Shown in pieces: positions 11,801 through 22,867 of a DNA stretch of 64,000 nt. Under the pieces are notes generated by a model. The model was not told where the DNA came from, did no database searches, and saw only the letters and a program-made list of their open reading frames with translations. Origin of the DNA: Henckelia pumila. Lineage: Eukaryota > Streptophyta > Magnoliopsida > Lamiales > Gesneriaceae. The stretch lies in NCBI RefSeq assembly GCF_033568475.1, contig NC_133122.1, forward strand, positions 180,377,449 to 180,441,448, read 5' to 3'. The position numbers and the translations under genes are program-made. Positions within the stretch are counted from its first letter, which is position 1. Each line of letters begins with the position of its first letter.

Positions 11801-12687
11801 AACGAGCATGAAAGACTATCAAATCTTTTAAACAGATAGTCTACACTGCCACTACTCACAGGTAGAACAGACATGTCTATCCATTTACCCACTGGAGTTT
11901 CTTTTATTCTGCTCATTTGTTCATTTCCTATGACCAGCTTCAACTCCTCCATAATTTTTTTACAATAGGCAGGGGAACATCGAGTAAATATAACCTTGCC
12001 ACTTTTGATCGACTCAAAATCATCACATATTTCCTCTTCATCAGCCATTTCTAATATTTCAAAATCATTACAAAATTTATTCATTATAAAAATAACAAAA
12101 TGAAATATTGCATAGAAAAGAACAAAAACTTCAAATTTGGGAACAATTGGGAATTCTGTACCGAAATTTATCGATTGTCCTCAACAATATAACATTATTG
12201 AATAGATATTCAATAAATCAAAAACATCGTAACAACATAACAATATAACATTTATTTACCAAGATATACTTCAAAAATAATTTCAAGAACAAAACCCTAA
12301 AAATTGGGGATAAATAATTTAAACCGAGGAACTGTCAAAATTAAATACGAAAATTAGGAATAATGATGCGAATGCTTCGACAAATATATGCAAACAAGAA
12401 CGGTAACAACACATTTGAGCCACAAAACCTTAAAAATAGTGAAAACACATAAATATTAAATATTCATACAATGAGGAGCAAAATAATTCCTCTAAACGAA
12501 CAATTTTCTCAATTACTCGAGACAAATCATATATAGCGGCCGATTTAAAAAATTAAAAATAGGGTTTACCTATTTTTGATTTCTTCGACTTCTTCACAGT
12601 GCTCGATTTCTTCTCCTTCCTCACTCCATAAGCTCCTTCAACTGACTTATCTTTTGAGTGTCTGCTTCGTCTCGTCGTCGATGCCAT
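8838..12687 (-). pseudogene. Ulp1/C48-like cysteine protease gene, multi-exon, decayed
   Basis: Exon-like blocks read on the minus strand. 12687-12570 starts MASTTRRSRHSKDK, is basic and ends at a good GT donor. 12084-11370 and 11297-11150 form a plant mobile-domain-like region (FTTRDFFIVLGLH; AWFYERVSSLVVP). 10954-10184 is an acidic, coiled-coil linker. 10171-10066 is a basic tail resembling a nuclear signal (TTPKRKGRKK). 9977-9540 is partly open. 9431-9181 and 9118-8840 hold the protease core. Core residues visible are His in KVHWFLLVF, Gln in RHQGES and Cys in LDCGVF; the third catalytic position reads Asn (MWNSLPD). Family members remove SUMO, and plant MULEs are known to carry such genes. 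A TAG near 11728 and a frameshift in a poly-A run near 11630 make it a probable pseudogene. Confidence 0.7.
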
Positions 12688-13304
12688 TTTTTGAGCTCAA
12701 AACCTTGTCGCAAAAGATCACTGCTTTCCTGCGAGAAGAATCAGTTGGAAGAGGGAGGGAAACTACCGATCGTCCCTGTTTTCTGGTTTTTTTTTTTTTG
12801 AAAATTAAAGTGAGGGGTAGTGTTGGGTGCTTAAATGATTTTAGGGGCATTTTGGTAAACTGACTGAAATAGGGAGTTGTAACAAACAACAGACTTGTGT
12901 CAGAGATTTAGAACAAATAATTCCTGAAACGGGGATAAGGAAAAATTCATGTTTTCTTTTGAGAATTTATCACAAATTTCCCTTTATAAAAACTTCATTG
13001 TTTCATATTAAAATATATTTTAAACTTTAATAATCTGCGTGTGCCTGGTAACGAGTAATTAATAATAATCATACATGGGTCCCACTCGCGAGCGTAACGC
13101 ACTCGCGAGGATTTGCTCTGGCCGTGTATTACACGCTGCCAATCGCAAAGCCAACACTATCCTTTTTTAATAAAAATAAAATTTGTTTGGGAAATCCGCT
13201 TCATCACGAATGTTCATCACAAACAACATCGATTCCCACTCCAATTTCATTTCCAAGGAAAGCCGGCTCAAAAACAGTCAACAGCAGATCACCTGTTTCC
13301 CACT
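12688..13304. promoter_or_regulatory. Intergenic region upstream of both divergent genes
   Basis: Lies between the start of the minus-strand Ulp1-like remnant and the strictosidine-synthase-like gene. TATAAAA at about 12984 on + is a possible TATA element for the latter, and 13113-13304 would be its 5' leader. No gene is seen here. Confidence 0.35.
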
Positions 13305-15728
13305 ATGCCGAAATCACTGTGTAGTCCCGCCATTTTCGTCTCGCTGTTGCTATTACCAGTGCTTTCGATTTTGCTGTACCAGCTCGATTCTTTCGACCCG
13401 GCTGACTACCCAGACAAAGAGTTCACCCGGAGAGACCCCATGTTTGTTCCCTACCGGAACACGCACATGCTGACGGGTTCGGAAAGACTCGGGGAAGGTC
13501 GATTGCTGGCGCCGGAGGACGTAGCTTTCGATCCCAAGACTGGGGTCCTGTACACTGGCTGTGAGGATGGATGGGTTCACAGGGTTAGTTTGAATGGCTC
13601 GGTGGTGGAGAGATGGGTCAACACGGCGGGGAGGCCGCTGGGGATCGTCCATGGACTCCACGGTGAGGTTATTGTTGCAGATGCTGTCAAGGTGAGATTT
13701 TTCCAGTCTTGTTTAAAGACTACCCGATTATTTGAATTTGAAATTCATACTGTTTGTGGTTGGAAGGTTTGTTTTTGCATTTGTGATTTGCTGATGCATA
13801 TTGATCTTGATTTTGTGGGGTCATCAGATTAACGAAAAGTGAGTGTATTTGTTGCATAAAAGGGGAATCTTGCCCATTCAACAGTTTAAAAAATATGGTT
13901 TTTGAGTTTACAAATATAGGATAAGAACCGGGCATTTGCTATGTACAACCGGTGGATCTTGGACCATTCATTGGGCATGGAACCCCACAAAATGTGTGGC
14001 CCTATGCCCAATGCATCAGGTGCAAACCACCCGGTGAGCTTAGCATTTGCCTAAGGCATTTGCTATGATCCACCGGTGGATCTTGACCATTCATTGGGCC
14101 CGGGGAGAACTGTGTGATCAGCAATGGCCAATCATGGCTATTAACTGAAGTAACAAGACTAGGAGCACAACCTCTCAACTACATCCGCCTCCCCCTCCCC
14201 CGTGTACTTGATGCCCTGTTTAGGAATATGAACATTTTTATTTAGGTGTGTAGTGATTCTTCTAAAGTCTTGGGTTTAATCATACACAGTCAGCAGTATT
14301 AAAAATAAAATTTTTATTTTATCAAAAAAAATAAAATAAAAATTTTATGCATCAATGTTATATGCGTGTATATGGCATTAGACCTATTAATCCTAACTAC
14401 GCGATTCTAGCCGGGCTCGCTCGTCTAACCTTTCCTTGTTAAGAATAAATCGATTGCAGGCTAGCTGCCTCGTGTTTCCTCTAGAAGTTTCTTGGTGAAT
14501 ACATTCACTATTAAGGTAGAATAATTATCAGGTGTTTTTGCCTGTGAGACTCAAACTTCTATTGATATGTGAGGATAACCCACATCGCCCTGTAGATTTC
14601 ATTTCGTTTCTGTTTCCAAATTGATCGATTGTAGCAGCAAATATACTATTCTAAGCAGTTAATAGTTTAATCAACGTGACGATATATAAATAGTAGCTGG
14701 CTAAGCATATTCTGATAGCAGAGGATATCTGTGGCAGGGATTATTGAACATAAGCAATGATGGCTCAATAGAAGTACTAACAGATGAGGCTGAGGGTCTA
14801 AAATTCAAATTAACAGATGCCGTCGATATCAGCCAAGATGGCACACTCTACTTCACCGATGCTTCGTATAAATACGGTATGCATGAGCATATCTTGGACA
14901 TTTTAGAAGGTAGGCCCTATGGAAGATTCTTGAGCTATAATCCATCAACCAAAGAAACAAGAGTCCTGGCTCGGGATCTGTATTTTGCAAATGGCGTCGC
15001 TGTCTCCCCTGATCAGAGTTTTGTTATCTTTTGTGAAACTGTCTTGTAAGATTTACTCCAGAATGTTGTTTTCTAATGCTTCTCATAGTCTATAGACATG
15101 GATTCTTGATTTTGATCATTGATGGCGTGTTAAATCGCAGGAGAAGATGTCAAAGGTACTACATAGAAGGTCGTAGAAAAGGATCCACAGATGTGTTTAT
15201 TGATAACTTGCCTGGGGTTCCTGACAACATACGTTACGACGGCGAAGGTCTATATTGGATTGCTTTAAGCACGGTACTGCATTCTGTTTTATATATACTC
15301 TGTAATCAATTCCCAGTAATTTCTAACCCCTCATATGGGAAAAAAAAATGAAAGTCTGTTATTTATTTAAAATTTGGGGGTCCAACTTGTAGTCATATCC
15401 TTTTATAACTAGTCGTCTTATACCAGTTCTTGACAAAACCTGACAGGGGATTTCATATCCTGTGGATCTGCTTCAAAGATATCCCTTCATTCGAAAAGTT
15501 TTTGCAATCATGATGAGGTACATAGGTCGTCTGAATATGGAGAAAAATGGCGGGGTTATAGCAGTCGACTCGGATGGAAAGCCGACTGCACTGTATCAAG
15601 ATCGTGATATCTCATCAATGACTAGTGCTATCAAAATCGGGGATCACTTGTATTGTGGTTCTGTATCATCTTCATACATGCTACGCCTCAATGTGGATCG
15701 ATATCCTGCTACGCCCGTGGCCGTGTGA
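13305..15728 (+). CDS. Strictosidine synthase-like (SSL) protein, four exons
   Basis: Exons are 13305-13691, 14738-15045, 15141-15273 and 15447-15728, all with GT-AG borders and a continuous frame of 369 residues, the usual family size. The start ATG ([11 protein letters not shown]) is followed by one membrane anchor (residues about 7-26). Then comes a six-bladed beta-propeller of the strictosidine synthase/gluconolactonase/APMAP type: [64 protein letters not shown]. True strictosidine synthase condenses tryptamine and secologanin. Most plant SSLs do not, and their substrates are largely unknown; they sit in the ER or vacuolar membrane system. Intron 1 is long (1046 bp) and holds a small duplicated repeat. 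No break is seen, so the gene is probably functional. Confidence 0.92.
13930..14100. repeat. Duplicated element inside intron 1 of the SSL gene
   Basis: The words GGCATTTGCTATG and CCGGTGGATCTTG...ACCATTCATTGGGC occur twice about 120 bp apart (13932 and 14052). A partly inverted match (CCCAATGCATCAGGTGCAAA) lies between them. It looks like a small foldback or MITE-like insertion with an internal duplication. No coding content. Confidence 0.55.
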
Positions 15729-15968
15729 TCAAGCATCCTCGTATCGAACTTGTTTGTTTAATGTAACCTTTGTGGTGTTGTATCAAGCTCCAGGCCACTG
15801 TTGGAACAGATTAAAAGGTAAAAGAAGTCTTATTTATTTGGCCTGTTCGATTTTGATGAAAGTTATCGAATCAATTAAGCTAATCTTGCTGAATCACAAC
15901 TTTGTCGGATTGATTGGTTCGAGTGAAATTGAAAGGTGGGCGATTGGATTAAGTTCTTGGGAACTACA

Positions 15969-16116
15969 TACATAAACTTCTACAATTCTAACAGCACGGT
16001 TGGGTCAAATTATTGTGAACTGTATATATAAACTTGTACATTTCTAACAGCACGGTTGGAATAAATTATGGGGAATTGCATATATAAACTCGGACAATTG
16101 TAACAGCAAGGTGTTT
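15969..16116. repeat. Short tandem repeat, about 57 bp, two and a half copies
   Basis: Units contain ATAAACT, a short variable part, then CTAACAGCACGGTTGG, at 15974, 16028 and (degenerate) 16083. They lie just 3' of the SSL stop codon, in its probable 3' UTR or the gap to the converging transporter gene. Confidence 0.65.
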
Positions 16117-16420
16117 CATCAGTAGCTCAAAACAACTATCTTCTGACTTCTAGGCTAAAATCACATTCAAGAAACATAATTTATTCCACAAAAAGGTAAA
16201 AGTGATCATCATCATCATGTAAATTTACTCCCGAGTTGTCAATGATCATCAAAAGAAACATAGTGCTACCTTCAAGAAACAAAATCCAAGTCGAGTTAAG
16301 TTACTTCAATTAATATTTATCCGAATGGGGGTTCGGACAGACAGTGCCATCATCACATTTGATTTACTGGACTTGTGTTGTAACAAAATCCCGGCCAAAA
16401 CCTCTGACAATTCGAGACAT

Positions 16421-19400
16421 TCAGTTGTTTCCAGCAGTTTGTTTCGCGCCAACCGCAAAGAATTCAGTTATAACTTCAAGAGGCATCCCTTTTGTCTCGG
16501 GGACTTTAATGAACACGAAAAACCAAGAAATGGTGCAGACAATAGCGTAAATGCCAAAGACACCAGCAAGTCCAATGGAGTTGAGCATGACTGGGAGAGA
16601 ATACGTGACTATGATGTCCCCAATCCAAAATGTGAGAGCACATATCGCAATACAGAGTCCACGAACACGAGTGGGGAAGATTTCTGCACAGAGGATGTTA
16701 GGGATCGGTCCAAAGCCCATGACGAAGACGCAGAAGTAGACTATCACGCTGACAGTCGAGATAATTGCGTGCACGACACTGCCCAGATTGATGACATTTC
16801 CGAGGACCAAGAAGATGAGCGACACCAATAGAACAGGTAAAGTAGAGAGTAGCAGCCACCTGGATTCAAGAAAAAATGTCTATCTGTTATTAAAAACATA
16901 CCAAAGATCGTTTCTGCTTTAATTAATCGAAAGACAGTATGATAACATGTCTCTTGAATCAATAGGAAATTAATCAAAATCATGGAACAGAAATAGCGCA
17001 GATTACACCGGGCTAAATTACAGAGTTATGGCTCCCTTTAGATTGACCGATTACAGGATCACCTCCCAACATTTGGATAATTTCCACCTACTGAGGTTTT
17101 ATTAACGTTAACATAGCACATCTTGAGATTCAGTTAACGATATAGTACTTGCACTCTTACAATACGAGGGGCATTTCGAGGGGAGGGGTGCATATGTTAG
17201 GACAGCTTTACCATTATCTGTTAGAACTAGGAAAGAAAGATTCATGAGCTTAAAATTACTTATGAAGAAATTATCCATCACAATTCATGATTGATTGGGA
17301 GGAATCACCCACCAATCCATCCATCACCCACCTGTAAGAAATCTTTGATTTGCTCATTTGGAAGGGTTATCAATGCAAGGTTAGTCGAAGCTTGAGTTGT
17401 GCACTATAATACTTGAAATTTTAGGTGGGGAATTTACTTGGAAGAGTATTTTACCTTCTGCCAGCAATATCCATAAGTCTCATAGCAACACCAATGCTGG
17501 GAAGCATCAACAATGTTGTGAGAGCACTTATAAGAAAAGATGCAGAGTCCGAACGAAGGCCCAAATTCGAAAGGAGAACTCCCACTCCCGCTTGTTCCAG
17601 AATTTGAGGAGTGTAGTAGAGAACTCCATTGATACCCGAAAACTATATTCCAATACGTTCATCAGCAAACATTACGATATCATATCTAAGAGTATATGCG
17701 GCTTAAAATAGTTTAAAATGGTAGTAGTACATTCTTCAGTTGGCAGAGCAAAATTTACCTGTTGAAGAATTTGAATTCCGACACCTACTACCAATGCATG
17801 TTTAACTCCTGGCTCAAAAAGTTCCTTCCAGCTCGGTCTTTTTGCAGCAGACTCAGAATGTTTATCCATAGCGACGCTAATTTGATGCTGGCTAGTGAGG
17901 TCGCCTGGACGAAGAACAGACTGGCTAACCAAAGCAGCTGCATGAATAAACTCACCATCAGCAGGAGTTTCTTCCCCTGAAAGAGAAAGAACCGAGCCAC
18001 GCCTCGATCCGGGACCACCCTCTTGATGCAAGTAAATCCTCTTGACGCCTCCAGGAATTTTCTCGTCTTTTCGATAAGCCAGCTGCCAACCACCACCAAT
18101 CCCCATGCCACTAACTTGATCATCAGCATTCTCCTTTTCAGCATTTGTATCCTGACGGGAAAGCAAGGGACTCCTCAAATTGTCATCAGATTCATCCCCA
18201 GAAGCATTTGATTCATGTTCACCATCCCTTTTTGGGCTTTCCTCATCCCATTGCTCGGTCTTACCATTATTCTCAGCAACATTGAACATGCTTCCGAAAT
18301 TTGGAAATAGCATGCTTCTCATGCTTCCCGATTCTGGGAGCTTCTCATGAACACTTCCGAAGAGAGTAACCATTGGATCCATAAAAGACATACTTTGGTT
18401 AGATACGCTCCCGTGACGGGAGACCATACCCAAAGTACTCTGCCCTTGGACAGGTTTGGCTATCCAAGATTGTCCCTCTTCGGCACCATATAATTTGATG
18501 CGGTCCTTCTCTAAGGCATGCTCTTGGTCATCAGCAAGATCATTGTCTGGACCAATTATATACTCTTCTATGGATGTCTCACCTCCGACATTCAGACCTT
18601 CCACTAATAAAGCCATTTCACCTGTGGAAGAGAAGAGCCAAAGCAAAAGAAAATCAGACGAGGTATGCCTACCTCAAACTATATTTCATCATTCACCGGG
18701 GAAATATAACCAAAACAGACAAATTCTTGCATAATTGTCAATCTTGTAGGTCTCCGAACTTAAAACGATCTCAAATCTTATCTATTTTGTGAAATTAATC
18801 ATAAATATGGATGAAATTTTCAGTTTAAACAAATTAAGCAATGAATAAAAAAGATACTGTGTTTGATTCTTTGGCCAAAATAAACCAGGGAGAATACCTG
18901 ATACATCTTCCCTTCCACGTAACATCTGTAAAACTTGCTTTGCCTCTTTCATCTTCCCTTTACTCACAAGCCATCTTGGAGATTCAGGCAAGAAAAACGC
19001 AGCCAGAGCAAAATAAATAATGGAAGGAATCGATAGTACCCCAAGCATCAATCTCCAACTAGGGGAATCCATCAATGACATACCGAAAACCATACAATAC
19101 GACAGGAACATGCCAGCAGAACCCGTGAACTGTGGAAGTGTATTTAGTAATCCTCTTATTTCTGCTGGGGCGGTCTCAGAGATATAGAGAGGAACAAGAG
19201 TAACAGCAAGACCGATCCCGAAACCATCTAAAAGCCTTGCCAAAAGAAGCACATACACGTTTGGAGCCCATAACATCACTATTCCACTAAGAAAATACAA
19301 AATAGATGAGATTAATAGCATCGGGCGACGCCCGAGAGAATCGGACACGGGTCCGGAAAATGTTGTGATGACTGTTGCTCCAATAAGGGACATTGCAACG

Positions 19401-19774
19401 ATGAGCCCTTCTATGGTTGGCTGGCTCTGCAAATGAAATTCCTTTTTGATGTAAAGCACGGATCCTGATCAAGAATTTTGACATACACCTCTGAGATGAT
19501 TCAACATATGTAATAATATGACGAGAAAAAAACATAAAAATCTACGATTTATAATTCTCCCATAGAATTGATGACAAAGGGCTACAGTAAACACGTGATG
19601 AACAATACAATGAATCTCACAACAGATTTGATGCACATAACAAAGAACTCTTTTTTGTTTTGGCAAGATAACAAGAAACGAGATAAAACACGCACCTGCT
19701 ATGGTAGCATTGTCCCATCCTTGCAAGAAGTTGCCGATGGCGGCGGCAATGGCGACTAGCACCGCACCTCTCAT
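16421..19774 (-). CDS. TST: Tonoplast sugar transporter (TST/TMT), five exons
   Basis: Exons on the minus strand are 19774-19696, 19464-18898, 18621-17759, 17642-17455 and 16859-16421. All have GT-AG borders and one continuous frame of 711 residues. The start is MRGAVLVAIAAAIGNFLQGW, the canonical TST N-terminus. Residues 1-215 hold membrane helices 1-6 with sugar-porter motifs GRRPMLL and PESPRWLVSKG. Residues about 216-490 are the long hydrophilic, Ser/acidic cytosolic loop that marks TSTs. The rest holds helices 7-12, with FSGINGVLYYTPQILEQAG and PETKGMPLEV. TSTs load glucose, fructose or sucrose into the vacuole by proton antiport. The loop is a known phosphorylation target in the family. 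The gene converges on the SSL gene, with 692 bp between stop codons. It appears intact. Confidence 0.95.
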
Positions 19775-20454
19775 CCTTGATATGAAAAAAGTAGAGGCCT
19801 TTTCTACCAATCAAAGGAGGTAAAAGGGAGAAGATTCACGAAACCTTTTTGATCTTTTTCCCCAGTATTCGTTCACGGTTTTTGTTGGTGGGCCTACGGA
19901 TGCAAAGTATCAGAAATTTAATCAAGATCCTCTCTTTCAAAGATCAGACCAAAAAGCCCAGACACACGGAGAGAAGAAGAAGATATACCCTTTCAGTTGC
20001 ATGAATTAAAAGAAACCAATAAATAAGAGAAGATGACAAGATATTTAAATCAGCAAGACAAGATACCTCGAAAACAAAAAAGGCTCCCACTTTATTCTAA
20101 AAAAAACTCTCGAAACTACCGATCGATGGTCTACAGGAGCCCACATAGCACATGCAACGACGTCATCATATACGACAGATGTCAAGCCTGGGTGGGATTC
20201 AGAGGTAAGAAAAAGAACAAAACCAACCCTCAAATCTTTTGAATATAATGGTGGTGACGAAGCAATTGTGATGCGGACAGGGGATGGCTGAGAGCTGGCA
20301 GAACGTGAGAGAGATGCGTGAATGGTTCCACGGATCGAAAAACCAGTTCAAAAGATGAGTTGTCGTTTCAAGAACGTGCTTCGCTAATCTGTTCTTGGTT
20401 TTTTTCTCTTTTATATATATATATATTTTACTGCGGTGTCCAATAATTATGCCC
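19775..20454 (-). promoter_or_regulatory. 5' leader and probable promoter of the TST gene
   Basis: On the minus strand an AT-rich TATATAAAAG lies near 20408-20420, about 640 bp before the ATG. The space between is long enough for a leader with an intron, which I cannot place. No other gene is visible. Confidence 0.4.
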
Positions 20455-21022
20455 AATTATAAGCTGTTTGAAAGAGCTTTTAAGCTCTGAAAATGTGTTT
20501 GGTAAATTTTTTTAAAAACAACTTATAAGCTGTCAAAATAAGCTGTTTGACAGCTTATAAGCTGTTTTTAAAAAGTAAGGGGAGGTACTTTTTTAAAAAA
20601 GATCTTATTTTAATATTTCACATCTCTAAAATATTCTTGAATATTTTAATAAATCTCTATCTTATACTCCACTTATTAAATATTATTTAAAAAAAATTAC
20701 AAATCACATAAATTTTTCTAAAAATAAAATATTAAAACAATTTTATTTTTTTTAATATAAGTTTATTCTAAAACTATTTTCGTATGAGTATAACTCAAAA
20801 TATTATTTTCATAGAATTATACTTTTTTGGTAATTTTGACAATAAAAAGATTTTATAATACCAAACATATCAACATCTTTAAGTTATTTAAAATAAATTT
20901 ACCCAAACACTATAACAGCTTATTTTTAAAATAAGTTTTAACAGCTTATAAGCTCGTAAAACAGCTTTTAACCTTTAAGAGCTTATAAACTCTTTTTAAT
21001 AAGCTTAGCCAAACACCCTCTA
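20455..21022. repeat. MITE-like element rich in ATAAGCT words
   Basis: The segment is flanked by inverted words. TTATAAGCTGTTTG, AGCTTTTAAGCTC and GTGTTTGG stand on the left. TTTAAGAGCTTATAAACTC and TAAGCTTAGCCAAACACCC stand on the right, the latter resembling the terminal sequence of a common plant non-autonomous DNA transposon. It is AT-rich and non-coding. I could not confirm a target duplication. Confidence 0.5.
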
Positions 21023-21883
21023 AGTCAATTCACCTATTGTAATGGTCAACTCACTTATTGTACATGGCGACATGGAGTTAGACATAGTTATTGGACAGCG
21101 TAACAAAACTCTGTATATATAACAAAACTCTATATATATATATATTTTACTTTACTATTTTTGACTGTAGAGAGAAGGGAAAAGATTCGTGGGTCGTCTT
21201 TGTTTTGCCAGCAATGCATCGTATAAATATTATATTCTTGTTCAAAACCAACGATATATATATATGATCAAGCGTGCCAGGTGGGGGAGGTAACACGATT
21301 TTCTTATATATAATATATGCGATTTTAAATTATTTTTGTCACTGTGATCTGGCACATTGGATGTGAATTAACTAACTAGTGCTAGAACATTCGTGATTGT
21401 TTTTTATGGAAGGAAAAATACAAAATACTTGTGGGGGAAAGAATGGCTTTTATTATCATGGGTAAGTGGACAGATAATCTTGGTTAGATTTTTTTTTTTC
21501 TAAAATTTTTCGATGTAATAATGAGTTATTATAGCGTCTGATGTGTGTGTATATATTAATAATTAATTTTTATGTTACTTTCAAGTTAATTAAATATTCA
21601 AAAGTGTTGATTAAGAACAAAGAATATTTAATAATTTAAAATTTTAAAGAGATAATATGATAATTATTACAAACACAAAAAATTCATGACTCTTTCTCAT
21701 TAATCAATTTTGCATGATAAATCTCTTATTTGATTTGAAATAAGATAAATATATGTTAAGTTGACCATCTCATGGCCATGAATATTATGTCCTTTAAAAA
21801 TAAAAAATAAAATAATATTTAATAATTATAATTTTTTAAAACAAATATGATAATTTTAAGTAAATTAAAAATAAGTCAGTCAT
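21023..21883. other. AT-rich intergenic DNA, nothing recognised
   Basis: Contains TA microsatellite runs (about 21110-21146 and 21251-21263) and scattered poly-A/T. No open frame, RNA gene or element boundary is visible. Confidence 0.5.
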
Positions 21884-22477
21884 AAGGCTGTTATCGAGCC
21901 GAGTCGATCTCGAGTAGCAGAGTCGATCTCGAGTAGCACACTACTCTAGCTCGATCTCGACTCATATTTTACTGCTCGAGCTCGAGCTCGATCTCGATCG
22001 AGTAGTAAAATATGTGCTCGAGCTCGAGCTCGAGCTTGAAAATTATATATATATAAATTAAAAATATATGATTAAATAAATAAATATAATATTATATATA
22101 TTATAAAATAAATAAATATATAAATATAATAAATAAATAAAATATATAAATATTATAAATAAATAAATAAATATATAAATATTATATATAAATATATAAA
22201 TATAATATTATATATTATATATATAATATTATATATTATATATATAATATTATATTTATATATATTTATTTATATTATTTTTTTATATATGCGGCTTATC
22301 GAGTAGCTCGCAAGCTACTCGATCACATAGTTTCAAAACTCGACTCGAGCTCGATTGTATGCTCGAGCTATTCGAGCTCGAGCTCGAGCTCGAGCTCGGT
22401 CAAATCGAGCTCGAGTCGAGCTTTTACCGAACTACTCACGAGCTGCTCACAAATAGCTCGGCTCGTTTACACCTTAC
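21884..22477. mobile_element. Non-autonomous hAT-like element, 594 bp
   Basis: Flanked by the perfect 8-bp target duplication TCAGTCAT (21876-21883 and 22478-22485). The left end AAGGCTGTTATCGAGCCGAG matches the reverse complement of the right end (AAGGTGTAAACGAGCCGAG). Subterminal parts are packed with GAGCTCGA words, and the core is a long TA-rich tract. No transposase is present. The 8-bp duplication and GAGCCGAGC termini fit hAT. Confidence 0.8.
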
Positions 22478-22489
22478 TCAGTCATATTC

Positions 22490-22545
22490 TGTTAGTTTTG
22501 TACATGCCGCACCTTGTTAGTTTTGTACATGCCGCCCGCAGGGTA
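22490..22545. repeat. 26-bp tandem duplication and small hairpin
   Basis: GTTAGTTTTGTACATGCCGC occurs twice in a row. It is followed by CCCGCAGGGTACTATCCTGCGGG, which can fold into a stem of about nine pairs. No known function. Confidence 0.6.
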
Positions 22546-22867
22546 CTATCCTGCGGGTGACGTGTAACCCCATGATTGGTTAAAATTAGTGGGTTCCATA
22601 ATAATATTTTTTTTAACTTTAACATGATAATATTGTATAGTCGATGGTATAATTGTAATTTTTATTTAAATTAGTCGTATTGATTGAATATATATTAGCT
22701 AGTATGAGTTGCATATTTTTAATTAAATACTAGTCGCGTCTGCACATGCGTTGTGTGTGTGATTAAAATATAAATATTATTTATTGTGTATATATATATT
22801 GTATTTTGGTTTTAAATCAATTTAAATTTAAAAATAAAATCAAGGCACACAAATAAAGAAAATCATG

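Noticed and set aside
16325-16831. A 168-residue plus-strand ORF
   Set aside because: It lies over the last TST exon in antisense; the minus-strand frame has clear transporter motifs and splice sites.
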